55,793 nucleotides of DNA. Origin: Acidobacteriota bacterium (GTDB lineage: Bacteria; Acidobacteriota; Polarisedimenticolia; J045). The first letter of the stretch is position 1. Each line of letters opens with the position of its first letter. Below, one piece after another: positions 9,903-19,388 of the stretch. Where the stretch lies: contig JALOKP010000003.1 of assembly GCA_025456425.1 (NCBI GenBank), positions 1 to 55,793 of the forward strand, given 5' to 3'. Made by a program: the position numbers and the translations under genes. Under the pieces are notes generated by a model. That model was given only the letters and a program-made list of their open reading frames with translations. It was not told where the DNA came from and made no database searches.

Positions 9903-11300
9903 ATGATCGAACGGCGCCAGGTGATCGTGCTCGAGTCGGTGCGGCGCTTTCTGCGCCGCTCGGCCCACACGCACCTGGTCAACCTGCTCGCCAAGGTCCG
10001 CCCCCCCGACTTCGGCCCGATCTACGAGAAGCTCTCCGAGCGCGAGCGGGTCGCCCTGTTCCGGCTGCTCGCGACGCGCGATCCCGAGCTGGGGGCCGGC
10101 TTCCTGGTCGAGCTGCCGCACGAGTCGGGCCCGGACCTGCTGCGCCTGCTCGGCCCCGAGGCCGCGGCGCACCTGCTCGAGAAGTGCGCCGAGGACGACG
10201 CGGCCGACCTGCTGGCCCGGCTGGACGAGGACGAGTCCCGCCAGGTCCTGGACGGGATGCGGCCCGAGGAGAAGGCCGGGGTCGAGAAACTGCTGATCTA
10301 CGCCGACGAGACCGCCGGCCGGATCATGACCCCCGACGTCTTCAGCCTGCACGAGGAGACGACGATCGAGAAGGCGACGGCCGCGCTGCGCGCGCGGGAG
10401 AGCGTCGAGATCGCGTTCTACCTCTACGTCGTCGACGACCGCAAGCACCTGGTCGGCGTGATCTCGCTGCGCGAGCTGCTGCTCAACCCGGCCGACACCA
10501 AGCTCAAGGAGATCATGAACGCCGACCTGATCACGGTCCGCACCGACGCGGACCAGGAGGAGGTCGCGCGGATCGCCTCGAAGTACGACCTGCTCGCGAT
10601 CCCGGTCGTGGACGAGCAGGGGCGGCTGGCCGGCGCGGTCTCGATCGACGACGTGATCGACGTGCTGCGCGAGGAGGCGACGGAGGACATCCTTCGCATG
10701 GCCGGCACCTCCGAGGAAGAGCGGATCCAGCCCTCGATCGGCAAGTCGGTCAGGACCCGGGCCCCGTGGCTGGCCGCGACCTTCCTCGGCGGGTTGGCGG
10801 CGGCGGTGATCATCTACCGGCTGTCGGGAATCCTGGCCGGGTTCGTCGGGCTGGCCGCTTTCTTCCCGATCATCCTCGGCACCTCCGGCTCGGCCGGGAA
10901 CCAGTCGGCGACCGTGATCATGCGCGGCCTGGCCACGGGGCGGATCCGCGAAGGGATGTACCTTTCGACCCTGGCGCGTGAGGCCGGGGTGGGGGCGCTG
11001 CTCGGCCTGGCCTATGGCGTGCTGCTGGTCCTGGGCTCGTCGCTGATCGTCGGATTCGAAGGGATCTCGACCCAGGGAGCGGGGGGGGTGGTCCGCGTCG
11101 CGGTCGTGATCGGGCTCTCGCTCGCGCTGTCGATCGCCTTCGCCACCGTGCTCGGCTCGGTCGTGCCGCTCGTCCTGCAGCGCCTGAAGCTCGACCCGGC
11201 GACCTCGACCAGCCCGCTCGTCACCTCGGCCGTCGACGTGATGGCGTCGCTGATCTTCCTCGGCCTCGCCAGCCTGGCCCTCGCCCGGTTCGTCCCATGA
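9903..11300 (+). CDS. mgtE: Magnesium transporter MgtE
   Basis: A 465-residue MgtE-type magnesium channel. The N-terminal acidic helical domain (about 30-130) contains DAADLLARLDEDESR and precedes a CBS pair (about 135-255, with TAGRIMTPDVFSL and IPVVDEQGRLAGAVSIDD). A connecting helix (PSIGKSVRTRAPWL) leads to about five transmembrane helices (about 280-465) with the conserved segment PIILGTSGSAGNQSATV. In the family the cytoplasmic domains sense magnesium and close the pore. It is the first gene of an overlapping cluster: its stop overlaps the recO start (ATGA). Confidence 0.96.
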   Translation: MIERRQVIVLESVRRFLRRSAHTHLVNLLAKVRPPDFGPIYEKLSERERVALFRLLATRDPELGAGFLVELPHESGPDLLRLLGPEAAAHLLEKCAEDDAADLLARLDEDESRQVLDGMRPEEKAGVEKLLIYADETAGRIMTPDVFSLHEETTIEKATAALRARESVEIAFYLYVVDDRKHLVGVISLRELLLNPADTKLKEIMNADLITVRTDADQEEVARIASKYDLLAIPVVDEQGRLAGAVSIDDVIDVLREEATEDILRMAGTSEEERIQPSIGKSVRTRAPWLAATFLGGLAAAVIIYRLSGILAGFVGLAAFFPIILGTSGSAGNQSATVIMRGLATGRIREGMYLSTLAREAGVGALLGLAYGVLLVLGSSLIVGFEGISTQGAGGVVRVAVVIGLSLALSIAFATVLGSVVPLVLQRLKLDPATSTSPLVTSAVDVMASLIFLGLASLALARFVP

Positions 11301-12091
11301 GCCGACACGCGGAGTCCGAGGCGATCGTGCTCGACGCGCGGCTGGCGGGCGAGGCCGACCGGCGGGTCGTGCTGCTCTGCGCCTCGGGCGAGCTGGTGCG
11401 CGGGGTCGCCCACTCGGCCGCGCGCTCGCGCAAGCGCTTCGGCGGCGCGTTGCAGCCGGGGGCCCGCGTGCGGGCCCGCTGGAGCGTGCGCCGCGAGGGG
11501 GCCGAGGCGGTGCTGGAGGAGGCCCAGCTCGTCGCCTCGCCGCCGCCGGGCGATCCGCTCGAGCGGCTCTACCTGGCGGCCCACCTGCTCGAGCTGGCCG
11601 GCGCCTTCGCCCGCGAGGGGGCGGAAGATCCGCGCCTGTACCGGCTGCTCGGCGCCTGCCTCGACGCCCTTACGGGCGGCGCCGCCGCCGACCCGCTGGC
11701 ACGCTACGCCGAGGCCTGGACGCTGCGCCTGGCCGGGCTGCTGGGCGATCTCGCCGCGTGCGACGAGTGCGGCGCCCCGCTCGCCGGCCGGCGCGCGCAG
11801 CTCGCGCCGGAGAGCGGCGCGTTCTGCGCGGCGCACGGCGTTCCCGGGGCGCGAACGCTCGGTCCCGGGGCGACCCGCTGGCTGGCCGCCACGGTGCGCT
11901 GCGGCCCGGGCGCGGTGCCGGAGCTCCCGCCCCCGGTTGCGCGCGAGCTCGCCGCCGCGCTGCCGGCGCTCGTCGTCGCTTTCACCGGCCGGCCGCTCGT
12001 GGCCTGGCCGGCCCTCGCCGCGCTCCGCGCGGTGCGTCCGCGCGCGGCCCGGCCGGTTTCCGCCGCGCTCGCCGGGAAGGACAGCGCGTGA
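11297..12091 (+). CDS. recO: DNA repair protein RecO
   Basis: A 264-residue protein with an N-terminal OB-fold (SEAIVLDARLAGEADRRVVLL) and a helical C-terminal half. The zinc-type motif CDEC at 155-158 is matched by Cys177 and His180 (CAAH), where many RecO proteins carry four Cys. RecO works with RecR to load RecA at single-strand gaps and to anneal strands. It overlaps mgtE by 4 bases and glyQ by 4 bases. A recO-glyQ-glyS-ppdK order is found in several Gram-negative phyla, which supports the assignment given the low sequence conservation of RecO. Confidence 0.88.
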   Translation: MSRHAESEAIVLDARLAGEADRRVVLLCASGELVRGVAHSAARSRKRFGGALQPGARVRARWSVRREGAEAVLEEAQLVASPPPGDPLERLYLAAHLLELAGAFAREGAEDPRLYRLLGACLDALTGGAAADPLARYAEAWTLRLAGLLGDLAACDECGAPLAGRRAQLAPESGAFCAAHGVPGARTLGPGATRWLAATVRCGPGAVPELPPPVARELAAALPALVVAFTGRPLVAWPALAALRAVRPRAARPVSAALAGKDSA

Positions 12092-13011
12092 ACCCGACCT
12101 TCAGGATGACGATGCAGGACATGGTCCTGGCGCTCTCCCGCTTCTGGGCCGACCGCGGCTGCGTCATTCACCAGCCGTTCGACAAGGAGGTCGGCGCGGG
12201 GACGATGCACATCGAGACCTTCTTCCGCAGCCTCGGCCCCGCGCCCTGGCGGGTCGCCTACTGCCAGCCCTCGCGGCGCCCCGCCGACGGGCGCTACGGG
12301 CTCAACCCGATGCGGGTCTACGAACACTTCCAGTACCAGGTGATCCTCAAGCCCTCGCCAGCCGACGTGCAGGACCTCTACCTGGCGTCGCTCCGGGCGC
12401 TGGGCGTCGACCCGGCGGTCCACGACATCCGCTTCGAGGAGGACAACTGGGAGTCGCCGACGCTCGGCGCGGCCGGGGTCGGCTGGCAGGTCACGATGGA
12501 CGGGATGGAGATCTCGCAGTTCACCTACTTCCAGGTGATGGGCGGGGCGGAACTGGCCCCGGTGCCGGTCGAGCTGACCTACGGCCTCGAGCGGATCTGC
12601 ATGTTCGTCAACGACATCCGCGACATCTTCGACATCCCGTGGGCGCTCGCGCCGTGGGCCCCGGAGGGGGTGGTCCGCTACCGCGCGCTGCGCGAGCGGG
12701 CCGAGCGCGAACTGTCGGCGTACTCGTTCGAGGAGGCCGACGTCGACGGCCACCGCCGGGCCTTCGACGAGGCCGAGCGCGAGGCCCAGCGCCTGCTGGC
12801 GCGGACCCAGGCCGGCCCCGACGGGGACGCCGCCGCGCCGCTGCTCGTCCCGGCTTACGAGCGCGTGCTCGAGGCCTCGCACCTCTTCAACGTCCTGGGG
12901 GCCCGCGGCGCGCTTTCGGTCACCGAGCGGCAGGCGATGATCCAGCGGATCCGCCGGCTGGCCGTGCAGTGCGCGAAGACCTGGCTCGCCGCGGGGGAGG
13001 CCGCTCGATGA
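12088..13011 (+). CDS. glyQ: Glycine-tRNA ligase alpha subunit
   Basis: A 307-residue class II aminoacyl-tRNA synthetase subunit carrying the active site of the alpha2beta2 bacterial enzyme. Family signatures are CVIHQPFDKEVGAGTMH, YCQPSRRPADGRYG, QVILKPSP, HDIRFEEDNWESPTLGA and ELTYGLERI. The GTG at 12088 forms GTGA with the recO stop. An in-frame ATG at 12106 is the main alternative start and would also keep all conserved residues. The following glyS overlaps by 4 bases, which would give balanced subunit synthesis. Confidence 0.96.
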   Translation: MNPTFRMTMQDMVLALSRFWADRGCVIHQPFDKEVGAGTMHIETFFRSLGPAPWRVAYCQPSRRPADGRYGLNPMRVYEHFQYQVILKPSPADVQDLYLASLRALGVDPAVHDIRFEEDNWESPTLGAAGVGWQVTMDGMEISQFTYFQVMGGAELAPVPVELTYGLERICMFVNDIRDIFDIPWALAPWAPEGVVRYRALRERAERELSAYSFEEADVDGHRRAFDEAEREAQRLLARTQAGPDGDAAAPLLVPAYERVLEASHLFNVLGARGALSVTERQAMIQRIRRLAVQCAKTWLAAGEAAR

Positions 13012-15137
13012 AGACCGCCGACCTGCTGATCGAGCTGGGAACCGAGGAGATCCCGGCGCGGATGCTGCCGGGCGCCGCGGCCGACCTCGAGGCGCTCGTG
13101 CTGGAGCTGCTGGACCGGGCCGGGCTGCCCCACGGCCCGGCCCGCCGCTTCTGGACGCCGCGGCGCCTCGCGCTGCGCGTCGACGCCGTCGCCGGGGCGA
13201 CCCCGGCGCGGCAGGAGCTCCTGCTCGGTCCGCCGGCGGCAGCGGCCTGGGATGCCGCCGGGCAGCCGACGAAGGCGCTCGAAGGGTTCGCGCGCAAGAC
13301 CGGGCGCGACGCCGCCGCGTTCGCGCGCGTCGAGACGCCGAAGGGGGTCTACGCCGGCGCGACCGTGGCGGCCGGGGGCGAGCCGCTGGCCGCGGTGCTG
13401 TCCGCCGGGTTCGCGCCGGCGGTCGGCCGCATGACCTTCGCCAAGATGATGCGCTGGGGCGACGGCGTGGCGCGATTCGTCCGCCCGGTGCACTGGATCG
13501 TGGCCCTGTTCGGCGACGAGATCGTGCCGCTCGAACTGTTCGGCGTGGTCTCCGGGCGCGCCTCGCGCGGCCACCGCGTGCTGGGCCCCGGCCCGTTCGA
13601 GGTGCCCGACGCCGCGTCCTGGGAGCCGACGCTCGAGCGCCACGGCGTGGTTGTCGACGCCGCCGCGCGGCGCGCGCGGCTGGCGGCCCAGCTCGTGGCG
13701 CTGTCGGCGGCGCAGGGCGGGGCGCTGGTCGAGGACGAGGGGCTGCTCGACGAGTCGGCCGACATCGTCGAGTTCCCGGGGGCGCAGGTCGGGCGATTCG
13801 AGCCGCACTTCGTGAAGGACCTGCCGGCCGAAGTGCTCGGCTCGTGCCTGAAGACGCACCAGAAGGGGTTCTGCGTCCGCGGAACCGACGGGCTGTTGCC
13901 GCTGTTCGCGGTCGCGGTCAACCGCCCCGACGACCCCGAGGGGCACGTCCGTCGCGGCCACGAGTGGGTCGTGTCGGGCCGGCTCGAGGACGCCCTCTTC
14001 TTCTGGAAGGAAGATCGGCGGCAGCCGCTCGCCGCCCGCGGCGCCCGGCTGGAGGGGATCGTCTTCCAGCGCGAGCTCGGGACCTACGCCGCCAAGACGC
14101 GCCGCGTCGCGCGGCTCGCCGCCGCGCTCGCCGGGGCCGCGGGTCTCGAAGCGGACGCCGCCGCCGCGGTCGAGCGTGCGGCCGTGCTCTCGCGGTGCGA
14201 CCTGCCGACCGGCCTGGTCGGCGAGTTCCCGGAACTGCAGGGGATCTGCGGCGGCCTGCTCGCCCGCGCCGACGGCGAGCCGGAAGAGGTCGCCCGCGCG
14301 ATCTACGACTTGTACCTCCCGTCCGGGCCGGACGACCCGCTGCCCGCGACACGGGCTGGCCGGCTGCTGGGCCTGGCCGACCGGCTCGACACGTTGGCCG
14401 GCGGATTCGCGGCGGGCCTGGCGCCGACCGGCAGCTCCGACCCGTTCGCGCTGCGCCGGACCGGGATGGGCGCGATCCGGCTGGCGCTGTCCGAGCCCTC
14501 GATCGACCTCGCGGCGGCGGTGCGCGAGGCGGCGGCGGGCTACCGCGGCGGCGAGACCGGGCCCGACCTGACGGAACGCGCCGGGCAGACGACGCCGGCG
14601 CTCCTGGGCTTTCTGGTCGAACGCTTCGGCGTGCTGGCCGAGCGCGACGGGGCGCGCTACGACGAGATCGCCGCCGCGGCCGCGCTGGTCGGCGGCGTGG
14701 CGGGAGCGCCCTTCCGCCCGGCCGACCTCTGGCAGCGCCTCGCGGCGTTGCGGGCCTTCCGCGAGAGCGACGACTTCCTCGCCCTCGCCGCCGCGGCCAA
14801 GCGGGTGCGCAACATCCTGGCCCAGGCCGACGAGCGCGGCGACGGCTACGCCGCCGGCGAGGGCGAGGCGGCGCTGCGCGAGCCGGAGGAGGTCCGTCTG
14901 GCGGCCGCGATCGGCGTCGCCGAGCGCGAGCTGACGGCGGCCGCAGCGGCCGGAGACTACGAGCGGGCACTGGCCCACGTCGCGCGGCTGCGGCCCGACG
15001 TCGACCTGTTCTTCGACAGGATCCTGGTGATGGACAAGGACCCCGCGCTGCGCCGCGCGCGGCTCTCGCTGCTTCACCGGGTGGCCCGCGCGACGCACGG
15101 GGTGGTGGACATGGCGGAGCTGGTGGTCGCGGGGTGA
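13008..15137 (+). CDS. glyS: Glycine-tRNA ligase beta subunit
   Basis: A 709-residue beta subunit, which binds tRNA-Gly. It begins with the family signature LLIELGTEEIPARML, contains MRWGDGVARFVRPVHWIVAL and ELGTYAAKTRR, an HD-type segment (LSRCDLPTGLVGEFPELQG), the conserved DPFALRRTGMG region, and a C-terminal anticodon-binding domain ending with the typical FFDRILVMDKDP. ATG 13008 overlaps the glyQ stop. Length agrees with the family (about 690-710). Confidence 0.97.
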   Translation: MKTADLLIELGTEEIPARMLPGAAADLEALVLELLDRAGLPHGPARRFWTPRRLALRVDAVAGATPARQELLLGPPAAAAWDAAGQPTKALEGFARKTGRDAAAFARVETPKGVYAGATVAAGGEPLAAVLSAGFAPAVGRMTFAKMMRWGDGVARFVRPVHWIVALFGDEIVPLELFGVVSGRASRGHRVLGPGPFEVPDAASWEPTLERHGVVVDAAARRARLAAQLVALSAAQGGALVEDEGLLDESADIVEFPGAQVGRFEPHFVKDLPAEVLGSCLKTHQKGFCVRGTDGLLPLFAVAVNRPDDPEGHVRRGHEWVVSGRLEDALFFWKEDRRQPLAARGARLEGIVFQRELGTYAAKTRRVARLAAALAGAAGLEADAAAAVERAAVLSRCDLPTGLVGEFPELQGICGGLLARADGEPEEVARAIYDLYLPSGPDDPLPATRAGRLLGLADRLDTLAGGFAAGLAPTGSSDPFALRRTGMGAIRLALSEPSIDLAAAVREAAAGYRGGETGPDLTERAGQTTPALLGFLVERFGVLAERDGARYDEIAAAAALVGGVAGAPFRPADLWQRLAALRAFRESDDFLALAAAAKRVRNILAQADERGDGYAAGEGEAALREPEEVRLAAAIGVAERELTAAAAAGDYERALAHVARLRPDVDLFFDRILVMDKDPALRRARLSLLHRVARATHGVVDMAELVVAG

Positions 15138-15175
15138 GCCCGCGGCAACGGCGCCGCAGACGACGATAACGGATC

Positions 15176-15195
15176 GCCCGCGGCGACCCGCGGGC
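15176..15195 (+). repeat. Perfect 8-base hairpin in the glyS-ppdK gap
   Basis: GCCCGCGG (15176-15183) and CCGCGGGC (15188-15195) flank the loop CGAC in the 85-base gap before ppdK. With no T-tract it may be a mRNA stabiliser or a weak terminator. A Shine-Dalgarno-like AAGGAGA follows, just before the ppdK ATG. Confidence 0.4.
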
Positions 15196-15222
15196 CCGAA
15201 CGACGACGCTGAAGGAGACGGC

Positions 15223-17937
15223 ATGAGCAGCAAGTGGGTCTACCGCTTCGGGGGAGGGACGGCCGAGGGCAAGGCGACGATGAAGGAGCTGCTGGGCGGC
15301 AAGGGGGCGAACCTGGCCGAGATGGCCAGCCTGGGTCTCCCGGTCCCTCCCGGCTTCACGATCACGACCGAGCTCTGCACCTGGTACTACGACCACGCCA
15401 AGAGCTACCCGGCGGACCTCGACGCCCAGGTCCGGGCCGCCCTGGCCGAGGTCGAGCGCGAGACCGGGATGGGCTTCGGCGACCCGGCGCGCCCGCTGCT
15501 GCTGTCGGTCCGCTCCGGGGCCCGCAGCTCGATGCCGGGGATGATGGAGACGGTCCTGAACATCGGGCTGACCTCGAAGACGATCCCGGGCCTGGCCGCG
15601 AAGACCGGCAACGAGCGCTTCGTGCTCGACGCCTACCGCCGGCTGATCATGATGTACTCCGACGTCGTGATGGAGAAGGCGGCCGGGGTCGAGCCGGCGG
15701 AAGGCCGAGGGATCCGGGTCCAGCTGGACCAGATGCTGTCGGCGCGGAAGAAGGAGAAGGGCTACGCCTCGGACGCCGACCTGACGGTCGAGGACCTGCG
15801 CGACCTGGTCGCGCGCTTCAAGGTGCGCGTGAAGGAGGTCCTGGGCCGGGAGTTCCCCGACGACGCGATGGAGCAGCTCTGGGGCGGGATCGGCGCGGTC
15901 TTCTCGTCGTGGAACGGCAAGCGGGCGGTGTCGTATCGCCGGATCGAGGGGATTCCAGACGCCTGGGGCACCGCAGTCAACGTCCAGGCGATGGTTTTCG
16001 GCAACATGGGCGAGTCGTCGGCCACCGGCGTGGCCTTCACCCGCAACCCGGCGACGGGTGAAAACCGGTTCTACGGCGAGTGGCTGGTGAACGCCCAGGG
16101 GGAGGACGTCGTGGCAGGGATCCGCACGCCGAACCCGCTCAACGAGTCGACCAAGAGCGACCACAACCGCCACCTGGCTTCGCTCGAGACCGCGATGGCC
16201 GAAACCTATCGGCAGCTGAACGAGATCCGCAACGGGCTCGAGCGCCACTTCGCGGACATGCAGGACATCGAGTTCACGATCCAGGACGGCAAGCTCTACA
16301 TGCTGCAGTGCCGGTCGGGCAAGCGGACCGGGACCGCCGCCCTGAACATCGCAATGGACATGCTGGAGGAGGGGCTGATCGACGAGAAGGAGGCGGTCCG
16401 CCGCGTCTCGCCGGCCCAGCTCGACGAGCTGCTGCACCCGGTGGTCGACCCGGCGGCCGAGAAGGCCGCGAAGCCGCTGGCCGGCGGGCTGCCCGCCGGT
16501 CCGGGCGGGGCGGCGGGGCAGGTCGTCTTCACCGCCGACGATGCCGTGGCCTGGGCCAAGCAGGGGAAGGCCGTGATCCTGGTCCGCGAGGAGACCAACC
16601 CCGAGGACGTCGAAGGGATGCGCGCTGCCGAGGGGATCCTGACCGCCCGCGGCGGAATGACGAGCCACGCCGCGCTGGTCGCGCGCGGCTGGGGCAAGTG
16701 CTGCGTCGTGGGCTGCAGCGCGCTGCACGTCGACAGCCACGCGAAGAAGGTGGCGGTCGGCGGCCGGACGCTGAAGGAAGGGGACTGGGTGACGCTGAAC
16801 GGGACCCGGGGCCTGGTCTACGACGGGAAGCTGGGGATGATCAGCGCGGCCGAGAACCCGCGCTTCGTCGAGTTCATGAAGATCGTGGACCGGTACCGGA
16901 CGCTCGGCGTGCGGACCAACGCCGACACTCCGGAGGACGCGCTGAAGGCCCGCAGCTTCGGCGCCGAGGGGATCGGGCTGTTCCGCACCGAGCACATGTT
17001 CTACGGCAAGCACTCGGAGAAGCCGCTGTTCGCGCTGCGCAAGATGATCGTCTCGCGCACCGAGGCCGAGCGCCGGGCCGCGCTGGACGAGCTGTTTCCG
17101 TTCGTCAAGCAGGACATCAAGGACACGCTGGCGGTGATGGACGGCCTGCCGGTCACGATCCGCCTGCTCGACCCGCCGCTGCACGAGTTCGTGCCGCAGC
17201 GGTCCGAGGAACGCGCGCGGCTGGCCGAGGCGCTGGGGATCACGAAGGACGAGCTGGACCGCCGGGCCGACGCGCTGCACGAGACCAACCCGATGATGGG
17301 GCACCGCGGCGTCCGGCTGGGGGTGACCTTCCCCGAGATCTCGGAGATGCAGGTCCGCGCGATCCTCGAAGCTGCGGTCGAACTGCGGCAGGAGGGGAAG
17401 GCGGCCCACCCCGAGATCATGGTGCCGGTGGTCGGGATGCAGGCCGAGCTGGACCACCAGAAGGCGCTCGTCGACCGCATCCACCGCGAGGTGGCCGCCC
17501 GCTACGGCCTCGAGTCGATCGACTTCCTCTACGGGACGATGATCGAGGTCCCCCGCGCGGCGTTGACGGCCGACCGGATCGCAGCGACGGCCGAGTTCTT
17601 CTCGTTCGGCACCAACGACCTGACGCAGATGACATTCGCCTTTTCGCGCGACGACATCGGCGGCTTCGTCCCGGACTACATCGAGCGCCGGATCCTGCCG
17701 GCCGACCCGTTCCAGATCCTCGATCGCGACGGGGTCGGGCAGCTGGTCACGATCGCGATCGAGAGGGGACGCGCGGCGCGGCCGGCGCTCAAGATCGGAA
17801 TCTGCGGCGAGCACGGCGGCGAGCCCTCGTCCGTCCACTTCTGCCACCACGCGGGCATGAACTACGTCTCGTGCTCGCCCTACCGCGTCCCGATTGCACG
17901 CCTCGCCGCCGCCCAGGCGGCGCTCGGCGCGCGCTGA
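15223..17937 (+). CDS. ppdK: Pyruvate, phosphate dikinase
   Basis: A 904-residue cytoplasmic enzyme interconverting pyruvate, ATP and phosphate with PEP, AMP and pyrophosphate. The ATP-grasp domain covers about 1-350, with KGANLAEM near the start. The phosphohistidine swivel domain follows, with GGMTSHAAL carrying the phosphorylated His at 482. The PEP/pyruvate barrel has GLFRTEHMF, MGHRGVRLG, SFGTNDLTQ and the catalytic Cys861 (GICGEHGG). All key residues are present. Together with the pyruvate:ferredoxin oxidoreductase start at the window end it suggests reversible, pyrophosphate-linked pyruvate metabolism. Confidence 0.98.
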   Translation: MSSKWVYRFGGGTAEGKATMKELLGGKGANLAEMASLGLPVPPGFTITTELCTWYYDHAKSYPADLDAQVRAALAEVERETGMGFGDPARPLLLSVRSGARSSMPGMMETVLNIGLTSKTIPGLAAKTGNERFVLDAYRRLIMMYSDVVMEKAAGVEPAEGRGIRVQLDQMLSARKKEKGYASDADLTVEDLRDLVARFKVRVKEVLGREFPDDAMEQLWGGIGAVFSSWNGKRAVSYRRIEGIPDAWGTAVNVQAMVFGNMGESSATGVAFTRNPATGENRFYGEWLVNAQGEDVVAGIRTPNPLNESTKSDHNRHLASLETAMAETYRQLNEIRNGLERHFADMQDIEFTIQDGKLYMLQCRSGKRTGTAALNIAMDMLEEGLIDEKEAVRRVSPAQLDELLHPVVDPAAEKAAKPLAGGLPAGPGGAAGQVVFTADDAVAWAKQGKAVILVREETNPEDVEGMRAAEGILTARGGMTSHAALVARGWGKCCVVGCSALHVDSHAKKVAVGGRTLKEGDWVTLNGTRGLVYDGKLGMISAAENPRFVEFMKIVDRYRTLGVRTNADTPEDALKARSFGAEGIGLFRTEHMFYGKHSEKPLFALRKMIVSRTEAERRAALDELFPFVKQDIKDTLAVMDGLPVTIRLLDPPLHEFVPQRSEERARLAEALGITKDELDRRADALHETNPMMGHRGVRLGVTFPEISEMQVRAILEAAVELRQEGKAAHPEIMVPVVGMQAELDHQKALVDRIHREVAARYGLESIDFLYGTMIEVPRAALTADRIAATAEFFSFGTNDLTQMTFAFSRDDIGGFVPDYIERRILPADPFQILDRDGVGQLVTIAIERGRAARPALKIGICGEHGGEPSSVHFCHHAGMNYVSCSPYRVPIARLAAAQAALGAR

Positions 17938-17959
17938 CGGCGAGCAGACGAGCGCCCCG

Positions 17960-19279
17960 ATGAAGAAGACCTTCGTCCTCGACACGAATGTCCTGCTGCA
18001 CGATCCGAACAGCCCGTTCTCCTTCGCGGACAACGACGTCGTGATCCCGATCGCAGTGATCGAGGAGATCGACCGCTTCAAGAAGGAGATGACCGAGGTC
18101 GGCCGGAACGCGCGCGCGGTCAGCCGCGCGCTCGACCGGCTGCGCGAGCAGGGTCACCTGACGGACGGGGTCCCGACCTCCGGCGGCGGGACGCTGCGGA
18201 TCCACCTCGGCGTCCCGATCCCGCGCGACTTTCCGTTCATGGACGGTCGCGAGGGGGCCGACATGCGGATCCTGGCGCTGGCCTGGGAGCTGTCCCGCAG
18301 CCACCCGCCGGTCCAGTTCATCACCAAGGACACCAACCTGCGGCTCAAGGCCGACGCGGTCGGGGTCCACGCCGAGGACTACGTCGAGCGCAGCATCGTG
18401 CCCGACCCGGAGTGGCTGGGCTGGCGCGAGGCGGCCGTCCCGCGCGAGGTCCTCGACCGACTGTTCTCCGACAAGGCGCTCGCCGTCGCCGAGCTCGGGA
18501 TCGACGACCCGGGCCCCAACGTCGGGCTGCTGCTGCGCGACCTGGGCGATCCGCAGCACACCGCGCTCGCCCGGCGCCGGCCGGTCCAGCCGATCGTGGC
18601 GCCGATCGTCCTCCCCAAGTCGGTCTCGGGGATCAAGCCGCGCAACGTCGAGCAGAAGTTCGCGCTCGACCTGCTGCTCGACCGCGAGGTCTCGCTGGTC
18701 ACGCTGGTCGGCAAGGCCGGGACCGGCAAGACCCTGCTGGCCCTGGCCGCGGGGCTGATGCAGACGGTCGAAAAGCCGCTCTACCGCCGGCTGGTCGTGG
18801 CCCGCCCGATCTTCCCGATGGGGCGCGATCTGGGCTACCTGCCGGGTGACCTCGACGAGAAGCTCCGGCCCTGGATGCAGCCGATCTGGGACAACCTCCA
18901 GTTCCTGCTGGGCGAGTTCGACGCCGCGAGCGGCCCGGACGGCCACCCGATCGAGCAGCTCATCGACCGCGGCACGCTCGAGATCGAGGCCCTCACCTAC
19001 ATCCGCGGCCGCTCCCTGCCGCGCCAGCTGATGATCGTCGACGAGGCCCAGAACCTGACGCCGCACGAGGTCAAGACGGTCATCACGCGGGTCGGCGAGG
19101 AGGCCAAGATCGTCCTCACCGGCGACCCCGACCAGATCGACAACCCCTACGTCGACGCCTCCAGCAACGGCCTCTCGTACGCTTCCCAGCGGCTCCGCGG
19201 CGAGCCGCTCGCGGGGACGGTCGTGCTGACCCGCGGCGAGCGCTCGAAGCTGGCCGAAATGGCCGCCGACCGCCTGTGA
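17960..19279 (+). CDS. PIN-PhoH fusion ATPase (PhoH2 type)
   Basis: A 439-residue cytoplasmic protein. The N-terminal PIN nuclease domain (about 1-150) has acidic residues in FVLDTNVLLHD (Asp8), IEEIDRFKKE and FITKDTNL. The C-terminal PhoH domain has Walker A GKAGTGKT at 251-258, VARPIFPMGRDLGYLPG, Walker B LMIVDEAQN with Asp361, and GDPDQIDNPYVD. Characterised PhoH2 proteins unwind and cleave RNA. It starts 22 bases after the ppdK stop; a longer frame with an upstream start inside ppdK was rejected because MKKTFVLDTN is the family N-terminus. Confidence 0.94.
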   Translation: MKKTFVLDTNVLLHDPNSPFSFADNDVVIPIAVIEEIDRFKKEMTEVGRNARAVSRALDRLREQGHLTDGVPTSGGGTLRIHLGVPIPRDFPFMDGREGADMRILALAWELSRSHPPVQFITKDTNLRLKADAVGVHAEDYVERSIVPDPEWLGWREAAVPREVLDRLFSDKALAVAELGIDDPGPNVGLLLRDLGDPQHTALARRRPVQPIVAPIVLPKSVSGIKPRNVEQKFALDLLLDREVSLVTLVGKAGTGKTLLALAAGLMQTVEKPLYRRLVVARPIFPMGRDLGYLPGDLDEKLRPWMQPIWDNLQFLLGEFDAASGPDGHPIEQLIDRGTLEIEALTYIRGRSLPRQLMIVDEAQNLTPHEVKTVITRVGEEAKIVLTGDPDQIDNPYVDASSNGLSYASQRLRGEPLAGTVVLTRGERSKLAEMAADRL

Positions 19280-19298
19280 GCCGACGGCCGCGGCGGAG

Positions 19299-19327
19299 TT
19301 GACGCCCCCCGGGGGCGCTGTTACCTT
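19299..19327 (+). promoter_or_regulatory. Candidate promoter of the DksA-type gene
   Basis: TTGACG (19299-19304), a 17-base spacer and TACCTT (19322-19327). A GC palindrome, CGCCCCC-C-GGGGGCG (19303-19317), overlaps the -35 end and the spacer; it uses the same half-site as the inverted repeat in the guaB promoter. Confidence 0.6.
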
Positions 19328-19388
19328 ACCGAGCCTTTTTCCGGCCACGACCCGCTGCACGCGGCGGGCCAGGGGTTGGGGGAGACGC

